64,000 nucleotides of DNA from Xylona heveae TC161 (taxonomy: Eukaryota; Ascomycota; Xylonomycetes; Xylonales; Xylonaceae): NCBI RefSeq assembly GCF_001619985.1, contig NW_017264196.1, positions 124,001 through 188,000 of the forward strand, given 5' to 3'. Numbering within the stretch: position 1 is the stretch's first letter; each line of letters begins with the position of its first letter. The notes beneath the pieces are model-generated. The model ran no database searches. It saw nothing but the letters and a program-made list of their open reading frames with translations, and had not been told where the DNA came from. Made by a program: the position numbers and the translations under genes. This document shows, in pieces, positions 45,385-55,388 of this stretch.

Positions 45385-47024
45385 GGCTATGGCAATTGAA
45401 GCCGCAGTAGTCTGCCTTTCAAATGTCTCCCTCAGCCGAACTGGAAAGGGTTTGATTCAACACTGAAAGTAACGGCAAGACGCTGCACAGCAGCTCACAA
45501 GCTCTGCTGCGAAATAAACAAAAAATTGTTGGACGAAAAGAAACTAAGCACGGCTGCTCTAGGAAACATGACATGCGCGCTCTTCTGTTAGCCTACATAT
45601 AACTTGGCTTGGAAGCGGACAAGGAGACAAGATCTGCAAGAGCAGGGGGTCCGAAAACCCGCAGTGTGCCACCTGCCGTCCCAGACGTCCGACATTCAAG
45701 GAAGTGGCAGGGCGGGTACGCGTACTCATACGGAGTACAATCAATTACTGAAGGTTACTATTTGCGACGCGAAACAAAAGCGCAGTGTCTTTAAACCACT
45801 TAGTGTCTGTCGCAACCAACTGTCAGGGACAGTGACTACTTCGTAAGTTAATCTTGTGAGCGCACACCAATTTAGAAGCCGCGCAACTTCTCTCACCCCC
45901 GCCCGAGGCGCCGGGGCCAAAGTTGACAGCAACCAAGAACGCCCCTCGGCCCCTGGGCAATAACCCGTACGCGAACGAGATAGCTCCCGCCTTGACAAAA
46001 GGACCTGGACCTTCTGGTACTAGTGGAAAGGCATTGTAACACTGATTGTCTCTTGACTCCGCGCTGTAGTAAGTATCTTAGGTCTGTTCTTTGGCAGGCA
46101 GCGAAGAAGGCCCTCTGTTTCGAAGGCACGTGCAGCCAATTTGATTTCCATTTCCCATTCTTTTGGCATGGATTCTTCAAAAGGATTTCCGGATAATTGC
46201 TCTAGGAAGTCGCCTACTGCCGGCAAATCCATTTCGAGTTTTGAGTGTCCGTAAGGAAACTTCCAAAAAAAAAAAAAAATAACATACACTTCATCATATA
46301 TTTTAAATATTCTTGATCTGTTCTTTATATCGTTGTAGAACCGAATGTCACATCTATTCCGCTACTAGAATAATACTGTATTTTAGCGTCTGAAGCATAT
46401 AAGACAGTTTATGAGCAAACCCCAGGAATTTAAGGCGGAAGTCCTATAGAGCTTGTTTGGGGTCGGTTACCTGCTTCACCTAAAGCGGTACTACCTAACA
46501 TGTGTACCTCCTGTCATCGAAAAGTCTATTGCAAACGTGGGTGTGCCGTCCTATTATTTCTTACTGGATTGTCAACTCGGGTTTGGACAAAGAACGACTC
46601 ATTTCACGCGTGTTCGCCATATTTTGGAATCCAGAGAAGAGACATCTTTTTTCTCCTCTCGCACACGTGCATACAAGGAACATGAATAAGGTTATAGGCA
46701 AACTTACATCCATCTACAGTATACCGCTTCCGAGATCTTAACCAAATTTTCCGATTTGCAATTAGTAGCAGCGGCTCAAAGACCCTTGGTTATCTAGGAA
46801 CGAAGGAGCTCAAATAACTCACACTTTCACTGATGCCGGCAGAGGCAGTTAGAATGCTTGTATAACCCTAGCCATTTCTTCAATCTCAATTCGGACACCA
46901 ATACAGCGCAAGCTGATAACAAACACATTTCTCTGCAACTGTGGGCCCAGTTCTATTTCGAGCAGCGCACGCACAACTACCTATTTCTTTGCTCCAATTC
47001 AGTACGATAGAATTACTTGCCGCG
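45385..47024. other. Intergenic region between divergent genes, possible short minus-strand ORF
   Basis: 1.64 kb between the glycosyltransferase and clr2 starts. A minus-strand frame at 46,020-46,231 starting MDLPAVGDFLEQLSGNPF reads like protein (about 70 residues), but I see no family, no clear introns and no partner exon. It is therefore mentioned here and not called. A T/A-rich run lies at about 46,265-46,280. Otherwise this is promoter sequence. Confidence 0.4.
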
Positions 47025-49064
47025 ATGGCTCCATTCGTACCTATCTACCTTGCTCGCTCTGACGGAAAGCTTGAGATTGGCACAAAGGCGTCTGGAACGG
47101 AGCTTAACCAGCCAACCCATGAGCAACTGGATCGGACACCTGATGCAAAAGGCGTGAGCGACTTTTACGTGCAACTAGTTGAAGGAGATTCAAAAGAAAT
47201 AGACTGGAGAAGGAAGCTAGGCGGGCTTTTAATGAGAGAATTGAAGAATGACAACGCGTCCGGTAACTTATTCCTTTGAAGCCAACACTTCAAATGCTTA
47301 CTCCCATTCGCCACAGGAAAGTCCTACATACTTGCTGCTTTGCCAGAAAATTATCGTCTGTTTGAGCACTGGAAGTTCACAAACTCTGAAACCGGCGGAA
47401 AGCCTCCAAAGTCGTCCCGAAACCACGCGAAAGGTCCCAACGACCGCCAGGACGCATATCTTTACGGACACCCACTGGGTCGGAAAAAGCGTTATAGAAG
47501 CCCTGCGGATTTTTTCCCACATTTGCTCTGGCTTGCGACTGATGAGGCAGGAGACCCGGGTAACTGCTCCTGCAAAATTTGCTCGCCAGAGGACATCCCT
47601 CTAGACGAAGATGCGCAGACCGCGGATAGGATAAAATTGGAGAGTGCTGCAAGCAATCACGATACACAAGGCGTAACCTCCAGAGGAAGGGAACCAGTAA
47701 TCGTTATTCCGCGCCGCACGGATCCTCAAAGGCCGTCAACCACGCCAGCGCAGAATTTGCTGAGAACGCAAATTCCCGGCCCGTCATTGAGTCAACCTTT
47801 ATCAACGCCTACGAAGCTCACACCAACCCCACTTCCCCCTCTCCGGTCTTTTGAACAAGCGCTAGATTCTCAGGGTAGATTCCTTTTCCGCCCAGGCGAA
47901 ATGGTATGGTTCAGCCGAGGGACGTCCTGGGGTCTGGCCGCCGTGGTTATGCGCGAATTGATCAGAAATAGTACTTCGGAGGTTCGTCCAAAATATGTGT
48001 TGCAGCCACTTTCCCATCCTTACGGCCACCCTCAAGCAATTATCATCGATCAGGAGGAACTCCTTCGTCCATGGCTTGCCTGGAGTGCCCCTCCACCAGG
48101 TAGCCCTGCCTTAGCTGTTGATGGACTCAGATTTGATACCATTGATTGGGCCGCCGTGCTACAGGGACGATACGGACGTGTAGATCCGGAGGTTGAGGCC
48201 AGCATATTTGCAGCAAAAGCGATCGATACATGCTACACTCTCATTGACCCAATTGATTTACCCTCTGCAGTTCCTGGAGAATGCAACTACAGCGGCATGT
48301 TTATTGGGGCCGAAAAGGTTTGGGTTGGAGAGCCTATACGTATAAGGGACGTGCCCGAAAGCGACATAATGGTGCTGCAGAGTATAGTAGAGAAGAGACA
48401 GCGCCCATTTTCCAACTCCGAGTCTGCTTCCACGGTGTATCTCTACGGTGATATCTACACGCTCAAGACCGTCGAATATGACCCAAATACGCTCCCAACG
48501 GAGAATACAAAACTTCCATCGCGGCTATCTGAAGACGTTAAATTTCGAAATACAGCAACTATTCCGACCCGATCATTGATATCTTTCTGGACACTTAAGC
48601 AGCCTCTGGCGCGGATCTCGATAGGGGACGTGAAGGGGCGCTGGTATGAATCTCGCACTTTGCTTCCAATTCTTCGTGGCGCCTCCGATTTTGCGAAGGA
48701 TTTGCATCTCGGAAATATCACAGAGGCAGGTTCGTGGATGAATTCTCGAGGAGGCAATTCCCAGCCAAGTGCTGCACAAGCCATCAAAAAGGATTATCGG
48801 CGAGAAGCCTTTGGCGCAGCAGTCCCACCAAACTTTCAGATCATTCAGGCACAAGACAGCACACCCGTCGGGACCGCTCCGCCTACCCAGCAGGGTTTGC
48901 CAAGCAGCAGGACTCAACCCGTCGAGAATACTAATCCGCGCATGGCACAAGGTATTATGGAAAGTGACATTGACCAGTTTATGAATCTGGACACTATGGA
49001 ACATGGGGGATTGGCACCCCATTTTGCGGACGTAGGGGATCGATATTTCAGAGACGCATTATAA
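47025..49064 (+). CDS. clr2: Cryptic loci regulator 2 (Clr2), transcription-silencing protein
   Basis: Two exons, 47025..47262 and 47317..49064, encode 661 residues. The intron is 54 bp (GTAACT...CCACAG). The N-terminal domain contains VPIYLARSDGK, SDFYVQLVEGDSKEIDWRRKLGGLLMRELK, LAALPENYRLFEHWK and RQDAYLYGHPLGRKKRYRSPADFFPHLLWLA, ending in a Cys pair CSCKIC; this matches the Clr2 N-terminal family. The C-terminal half (FRPGEMVWFSRGTSWGLAAVV, YVLQPLSHPYGHP, MFIGAEKVWVGEPIRIR, RGRWYESRTLLPIL-like) matches the Clr2 transcription-silencing domain. In fission yeast Clr2 belongs to SHREC, which recruits histone deacetylase Clr3 to heterochromatin. The start was chosen at MAPFVPIYL (47,025) rather than an upstream ATG. 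A silencing factor lying near a RIP-decayed block is probably coincidence. Confidence 0.88.
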
Positions 49065-49650
49065 GATTAAAAGAAGAGCATAATAGTGGTGCACGTGAAA
49101 AAAAAAGAAAGAACCTCAGAGGGCACAAATGAAGCAAATTCCAATCGCAGCAAAACAATATCAATTTCAAGTCAAGGTTTAAAATATGTTCAATTCTGCG
49201 GACAAAGAAGCTTAGGTCTGGTTCCCGTTGCATTGTTTTTATTTTAAATTTTTTATTGAATGATTCACGGCGGCCAGGGTTGATACCTTGAATTCGTCTC
49301 ATCCTATGTACCATGGTCTCGACATGGCTAGACTAGATTGTTATTTTCAATTCTAGCACAGAATTTAGCCATTAGTTGGGCTTTTGCTGGCGAAAGTAAT
49401 GAAGACTATATAAAATTTTTTTGGTGCTTGAGACGACACGCTGTCTCTCTTTTATCCGACGAGTAGAATATCTTCGCGCCCTTTTCGGCGGACAGAACGG
49501 AATAGAAATTGTCTCCTTTAAAATCGACCGTATAGAAAAGAGTAAAAGCCCGGTGAACTAATCCAAAGCTTGAAATGACTACAGTCGGACAAGCAGCCCC
49601 TAGTTCCGCTAAGCTGGAACCTATGTTACAGTAGGTTGATTGTAGATTGT
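49065..49650. other. Intergenic region between convergent clr2 and the GMF gene
   Basis: 586 bp, AT-rich in places, with no gene seen. It contains both 3' ends. Confidence 0.5.
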
Positions 49651-50256
49651 TTATGATGAGCTCACACCAAGCTTCGATTCGATTTCGTCCAGCTCCTCCG
49701 CCGATTCTATCTCGAGGACTCTTCCAGCTTCTGCTGTGTTTCTCATGAGTTCCCTGGCACCGGCATACAGCATTCGCAGCTCAGCGTTACAAGTTTCGGG
49801 TAAATAGTATATCAGAACATACGGCACTGACAGCCTTCCCGATGGCTATGTGCTGATCAGCAGAAGCAACCTAATCCTGACGGAAATACCCACCAAAGTT
49901 AATGGATAACTGAGCAATATGTATCGGGGTGAATGCTCAGGCAAATCCTCTTGAAGATCCTGGATCTTCGAATACACTGTCGGGCCCTCCTCGCCCTCGG
50001 ATTGAGCTATCTCAAGCGTCTGCTTATTGACCTCATCTACAAGTTGCGCCTTGTCAGCCTATTTCAACCGATTTGAGAAGCGAAGTGCATACAAATGACG
50101 GCTTGTGGGTCCTTCGCCCGGGAAGTGCCCAGCCTGAATTTGCGTAAAGCGTCTTTCGTTTCCGGAGAAAATGTGTATAATCTGGCTTCCGAAGACTGAG
50201 AGGCTTGTCAACGATTTCAAGTCATCATGTGAATTTATGAGGTTCAAAAATACCAT
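49651..50256 (-). CDS. gmf1: Glia maturation factor/Aim7 family, ADF-homology protein
   Basis: Four exons: complement(50254..50256), which is only the ATG, then complement(50093..50195), complement(49894..50036) and complement(49651..49845). They total 444 bp and 147 residues (yeast Aim7 has 149), closing in frame. Introns are 48-58 bp with donors GTATTT, GTATGC and GTGGGT. The sequence reads ARLYTFSPETKDALRKFRL, TSRAKDPQAVIYEVNKQTLEI, DLPEHSPRYILLSYPLTL, GRLSVPYVLIYYLPETCNAELRMLYAGARELM and ends in an acidic helix; these are the ADF-H landmarks of GMF proteins, which bind Arp2/3 and prune branched actin. No exon is long enough to be seen as a convincing single frame. The ATG-only first exon is inferred from splice signals. 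Divergent from the molybdopterin-domain gene. Confidence 0.85.
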
Positions 50257-50603
50257 GATGAATTTGCTGAGCAGAGGCTGTAATACCGGCGAAAAATATC
50301 CGCAGAGAGTCCTATGGATTATGAAGTGTGGAATACACCGAAGTCAGTTGATGTCTATCGTGTTCAGGTGGCCTTAAAATGGGGCGGAATGGAGTATTGG
50401 CGGGGACGGTACTTCCGACATAAAGTGTAGGCTAGTGTAATCAGTAGAGTACAGTGTTAACTGGATGGATGTAAACAAGCTAACTCGGAGTATTCGGTAG
50501 TTACCTTTGATAGTTGGGCTTCGCCAGAACACTCATCCTTCTTTAGGCCCGACTATCGTTGAAGAGCTTCTCACACCACCTGGGCAAATGTTCACATGTG
50601 CCG
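50257..50603. promoter_or_regulatory. Shared promoter region of the GMF and molybdopterin-domain genes
   Basis: 347 bp between divergent start codons. No specific site was assigned. Confidence 0.5.
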
Positions 50604-51704
50604 ATGTTTTCACGCCTAAGCTCGAGCTTGCTCCATCAATGTACTAGAAATCAGAGCCATTTACAGATCACTCGATTTGCATATCAAGCAGCTGTTCGAC
50701 CACCTTTGCTAATGACATCATCTTTCGGAGCTTCAGCAGATGCGAGGTCCGGGAAGACCATTCATACTGCGGGCTGCGTGATTATCGGGGACGAGGTTTT
50801 GGGAGGCAAGGTATGAATGATCACTCTTTTCTTCTACATTTTGCTGATAATTAGAGATTGGAAGACTGTAGACACCAATTCGGGGTACTTCGCAAAATAT
50901 TGCTTCTCACTCGGTATAGACCTCAAACGGATTGAGGTTATAGCAGATGATGAGGCCGAGATTATAGAGGCAACACGTCGAATGAGCGCCAATTATGACC
51001 TTGTTGTAACTAGTGGGGGAATTGGACCTACGTGAGCCAAACTCCCGAAGTCTTTCTTCCAGGTCACTCTCTCAATTGGAGTCTACAGCCACGATGATAT
51101 TACATATCCATCAATAGCCAAGGGATTTGGCCTGACGCTGAAACTGCATGAAGAAGCTTTTGCAAGAATGAAAAGGCTCTCTAGGCCGCATCACTCACAG
51201 CTTAATTTCTCGTGGGATGTTCCGTCACCAACATTGACAGCGAAACTACGGATGGTAGAGTTACCGACGGACGAATCTAGAGGACTGGAAGCACAAGCGT
51301 TATTTGTGGATGATCAACTTTGGGTCCCTATCAGCGTAGTGAATGAAAATATCTTCATTCTTCCTGGTGTGCCGCGACTTTTTGAGCAACTTCTAAGAGG
51401 ACTCAAGCCGCTTCTACTTCCAAGGCTCGCTGATCCGGAGGGGAGAGGCGTTTACCGGGTGATGGTCTCGACGCCTTTGGCGGAAAGCTCCATCGCGCCA
51501 TTTCTGACGGAGTTGGCAAAAAAAGTCGAATATCGAGGTGTCAAAGTTGGTAGTTATCCACAATGGAATAGCAAAACGAATACTGTTACGCTCGTTGGCA
51601 AGGATAGGCCGTTCATGGAAAGTCTTTTACCAGAGTTGGAAAAGGGCATCCAGGGTAAACGGGTTCTTGTGGAAGGAAATGAGGACCCTGATGCCAAGAA
51701 GTAA
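50604..51704 (+). CDS. Molybdopterin-binding (MoaB/MogA-like) domain protein, probably mitochondrial
   Basis: Three exons, 50604..50810, 50865..51031 and 51089..51704, encode 329 residues. Residues 1-37 (MFSRLSSSLLHQCTRNQS...) are rich in Arg and Ser and lack acidic residues, like a mitochondrial presequence; a second in-frame ATG at 50,712 would give a form without it. The domain begins HTAGCVIIGDEVLGGK | TVDTNSGYFAKYCFSLGIDLKRIEVIADDEAEI and contains DLVVTSGGIGPT | HDDITYPSIAKGFG, the ligand loop of the MoaB/CinA fold. It also resembles the N-terminal domain of eukaryotic FAD synthases, where this fold acts as an FAD hydrolase. Whether it handles molybdopterin, FAD or another nucleotide cannot be told from sequence. 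Confidence 0.85.
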
Positions 51705-53034
51705 AAGAAGTCTATATAATTTGAATCCCTTTATATTGCAGTGTGTATATAGAATCTATCTAGTTCAATTAAATCTCCATTGCCGCTTAGGGCGCAGTAT
51801 TTTCTAATTATGTGCGATTCTGTTCTTTTTAACGTGCGGTGTCATTGCATAAACATCCTCGACATGCTCAAGGAGAAGCTCGCCATTTCCTCCTGAAAAT
51901 GTGGAACTGTTTCAAGCTAGCCCCATTGGCTTGTATCGCATGAAGACCGAATAAACATCCATTAACAGTAAATTCGGACAAGAAACTTTGTCCAGTAGTG
52001 GGCTGTCAAAAATGCTGCCAGTGAAGAAATCGGCCATCAGTCTCCCACATCAATGGCCTCCAGGTCGTGCTCCTCGTCCAAGTCAAAGAGGGAGAGGCCG
52101 ATGTGCAAGGAGAGTGGAACCGAGATAATTTAACTATGGTTAGTTCTACAGTGCTACCTTTTCCGCAGTATTTTCTTTTCTCGGGTGCGGAATTGTTTTG
52201 TCGCAATGATCTCTGCCAATGACAGTTTCTGCTGAAAGAGAAAAGAAAAAGTGATAATAACAACTCAAGTTCACAAGCCGATTTAAGGTGTATAATGCCT
52301 TGTCGAGCTCTGCAACTGGCTCCACCCTTTTGTCATGGGATGCTATCAAGAGATGACATCGGTGTGTGGGGTGGGACTTCGCAGACCAGCAGATCCCTGG
52401 AATCTCCCATAAAAACCAGCAAAATTACCCCCTTTTAGAGTAGGCTAGACAATTTTGCTCCTGCAGGGATGATAGCAAGAAGTATTTGCTTGGATTGAGC
52501 ATGATAAAATATTGAACTCTGTACACCTCTGCACTCCCTACCTACAGTCAACTAAGGTTCCGTTATTGCCTACTTCAAAGCACAGTATTTTCCACAACGA
52601 AAGTCGTAAAAGGTATCAGTGTATCACTTGTATCTGTCGCTTCCCCTGTTTACCCGCCCATCTCGTTTCCTAGCTCAGGGCGCCGCGCGACTCATTTTCG
52701 GCTGTACCTACAGGTATTTGAGTGCTCTACAAGTACAGCTTCTGTACTTATCAAGGGTCCAACCTTGGGTACCATTTCTTTTGACTTCTCGGATCACAGC
52801 ACGCAGCACCACCACCAGTGCCTATCTATCCTTGTGCAAGAGTCTTCAAAGTACCTCCTTGATCACTAAGATTCGCAAGGAGTCACCGATTCTCTTTGGA
52901 GGCGTGCTCGGGATTGCTTCTCCAACCTTCCCCGGCGAAATTTGTTTTACGTCGCTACTATTAACATTTGGCGCTGCCCGTTCAGCGGCTAGAGAGCCAG
53001 GCACAAATACAGAGTTGCCTTAGTAGCTGGCAAT
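51705..53034. other. Intergenic region before ras, including its leader
   Basis: 1.33 kb. It holds the molybdopterin-gene 3' end, a possible small spliced gene on the minus strand (listed separately) and the long ras leader. Pyrimidine-rich stretches occur at 52,610-52,680. Confidence 0.45.
52037..52350 (-). CDS. Possible small spliced gene, unrecognised
   Basis: Three minus-strand pieces look protein-like. The first is at about 52,278-52,348 (HDKRVEPVAELDKALYTLNRL). The second starts at 52,231 after TCTTTCAG (QKLSLAEIIATKQFRTREKK). The third is a terminal stretch ending at the stop 52,037 (GLSLFDLDEEHDLEAIDVGD). Donor GTGAAC, donor GTAGCA and a near-ideal branch sequence AACTAAC before ATAG are present. 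However, I could not find an in-frame ATG for the first piece nor a junction that keeps the third piece in frame with the second, so the model is incomplete. Function unknown. Confidence 0.25.
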
Positions 53035-53883
53035 ATGGCCAGTAAGGTAAAGGCCTAAAATCCTCGTCGCCCTACCCCATTTCTGCTCACATCTTGAATA
53101 TAGGCACTTAGAGAATACAAGTTGGTGGTTGTCGGGGGGGGCGGTGTTGGCAAGTCATGCTTGACCATCCAATTGATTCAAAGCCACTTCGTCGATGAAT
53201 ACGACCCGACAATTGAAGGTAAGGATCCAGAAATGGGCTATAAAGCATAGGTGCATCTTGAGTGCTGATATTTTCCACTACAACGCTTCAGATTCCTACC
53301 GCAAGCAATGTGTCATTGACGGTGAACTCGCTCTTTTGGATGTTCTTGATACTGCCGGCCAGGAGGAGTACTCTGCCATGCGCGAACAGTACATGAGGAC
53401 AGGTGAAGGGTTTCTACTTGTATATTCCATCAACTCAAGGCAGTCGTATGAAGAGATTTCGGTTTTCCAACAGCAAATCCTTCGGGTAAAGGACAAAGAC
53501 TATTTCCCCATGATCGTGGTAGGAAACAAGAGCGACCTTGAGATGGAGGGGGGTCGAGAGGTGTCAAAGCAAGGTATGAAAGTTCTTGCAACAAATCAGC
53601 CTTGAAATTCACAACTTCGGACTAATTGCTTTGTCTTCGTAACACAGCTGGAGAAGAACTTGCGCGACAATTCAACTGTTCGTTCATCGAGACTTCGGCA
53701 AAATTGCGTATCAACGTCGACGAGGCCTTCCATAACCTTGTGCGCGAGATTCGTCGGTACAATAAAGAAATGTCGTCCTACTCTTCTGCGCCCGCCGGCG
53801 GCTCGAACGGACCTCAATCGAAAATGGAAATCCAAGAACAGTCAAAAGAGAGAGGATGTTGTGGCAAATGCCTCATCATGTAA
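53035..53883 (+). CDS. ras1: Ras-type small GTPase
   Basis: Four exons, 53035..53046, 53104..53218, 53292..53573 and 53648..53883, encode 214 residues in closed frame. The first exon is only MASK. The GTPase motifs are complete: P-loop GGGGVGKS (15-22, with Gly17 and Gly18 matching human Gly12/13), switch I YDPTIEDSYR, switch [13 protein letters not shown] (Gln66 matching Gln61), NKSD and ETSAK. The C-terminal hypervariable region ends CCGKCLIM: Cys211 of the CaaX box for farnesylation and Cys207/Cys208 for palmitoylation, giving plasma-membrane attachment. The effector loop is that of true Ras rather than Rheb or Rap. Fungal Ras controls cAMP/MAPK signalling, polarity and, in dimorphic species, morphogenesis. 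Confidence 0.95.
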
Positions 53884-54715
53884 ATTCTCGGTAAAAGGTC
53901 GAGATTCTGGTCGAAAGCGTACACAGTTGCCCTTGTACGTCTCGATTGTGTTTTGATTGTGCGTTTCAAGGCCTGGAGCTCTTCAGAGATGGGTCTCGGC
54001 TTGATAGTATAGGAGCGACCCACCTTTTTACATCTTATCTTCTAATTTCATTCCTACATATTACGCGCGCGATGTTGATTTTTTTCTTTCCAGCAGCCCG
54101 TTTTACTATCCATGTAGAGCTTCCTTCAATTTTACCTCAGTGCAATGGCTGGTGCGTTGTTGGGAGCAGGAGCGTGCTTTGCGAATGTGTGCATCGCAAT
54201 CTTAACTCTACTATTGGCAATACTACCGTCTTTTTAATACTAAATGCTCAAGAAAGATCGATTAAGGATTTCATCACAAGCAAAATTGAAACTAGGGCAC
54301 GACAAACTGTTGAATATTTTTACAATTCTGACAGTAAAATGCATTGCTGGCAATCTGCACCATTCGGGTCCCATTGAACGTCTTTGGGACATTGTATAAA
54401 CTACGTGATCTTAGAAGGAAAACACTAATACAACTCATGTTGTGGGAGCTTTGATGGATATCATTTCCTTCGTTGAAACCTTGTCCCTGAAGACTACTGA
54501 CAGATAGTTTAATTCTACATTATCGATCGTTGAAACCAGTTTCAAAATCGGCATTGCTGCATTCAAAATAATGTAGTTGCAGGTGTCTCCATGTAGGTTT
54601 ACGACTTCCACGATCAGCCCACCGAGCACGGTGGTCCATGATTCAGGCCGGGATGATGATTTGCAGGACGTTTAAGAAATATAGGGGTATTATGCGAAAT
54701 ACAAAAGTCAAATTC
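53884..54715. other. Intergenic region, ras 3' end to tRNA gene
   Basis: 832 bp. A 143-codon plus-strand frame at 53,946-54,377 lacks domain features and probably lies in the ras 3' untranslated region. No other gene is seen. Confidence 0.5.
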
Positions 54716-54819
54716 GGTTCCATGGTGTAGCGGCAGCACTTCGGATTTTGATACAAGCTACAAATTCCTAGCTTGCGCTGAAATTTCCGACAACCCGAGT
54801 TCGATCCTCGGTGGGACCT
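54716..54819 (+). tRNA. tRNA-Gln(UUG): tRNA-Gln (anticodon UUG) with an intron of about 33 nt
   Basis: The acceptor stem GGTTCCA pairs with TGGGACC (one G-T wobble), with discriminator T. The D arm is GTGT...GCAC. The anticodon stem TCGGA/TCCGA frames loop TT-TTG-A, giving anticodon TTG. An intron of about 33 nt (54,752-54,784) follows A37 at the canonical place. The T arm is CCGAG-TTCGATC-CTCGG. Removing the intron gives TTTTGATTCCGACAACCCGAG, as in other ascomycete tRNA-Gln genes. A T-run for Pol III termination is present downstream (54,861-54,871). Its intron must be removed by the endonuclease of which Sen34 is a subunit. Confidence 0.92.
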
Positions 54820-55388
54820 TTAATTTTTGCATTTTTACATAGCTTTTCTGACTGTTTCTTTTTTTTTTTTCTGGGCCTAAATCCCTCATTTTCTTTAGCA
54901 CTTCTGTTTTTGATTACTTCACATATACAGTTTTCGGTTGAAGGTACAAATTAAAAGAAGAAATTGATTTCGTCAACTTAGAAAGCAATCACAAAGGTGC
55001 TGTGAAAATGTAACTAGGACCTACTCCTAATCAAAGACCTACGTCTAATGCAGGGGCCAGAATGGGGTGACCAAGTTGGCGGGTCCAATCATAGGCCTCG
55101 AGACATGTGGGCAGGTCTCCGCGGTGTGTCTCGGCTCTGCCGAAGGGCCGCCGAGCTCGATGATGTGCTCGACGCGATAACGAGATGAGCCAATCATATC
55201 TGGTCGGTTGTCATGATAGGTAAAGATTAGACATTATACTGTCAAAGGGCTCGAGGCTTTGAGCAAATGCTATGCAGTGGGCAATGAAAAATTTACTGTG
55301 AGGAGCTGACATTCTCTTTTTGCCCTTCGTACATCTTCCCAAGCTGCCCATCCCTTCGTATTGTTGAACCTAGAAGTTTGGCAGCGAA
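54820..55388. promoter_or_regulatory. Upstream region of the sulfite reductase gene
   Basis: About 570 bp between the tRNA and the met5 ATG. A CCAAT word occurs near 55,190. No convincing site for the sulfur regulator MetR/Cys3 was identified. Confidence 0.4.

Noticed and set aside
52619-53023. 134-codon plus-strand frame upstream of ras
   Set aside because: It lacks a proper ATG start, shows no family features, and lies in pyrimidine-rich sequence that is best explained as the ras leader and promoter.
53946-54377. 143-codon plus-strand frame after ras
   Set aside because: Composition is untypical and no domain is visible; it sits where the ras 3' untranslated region should be.
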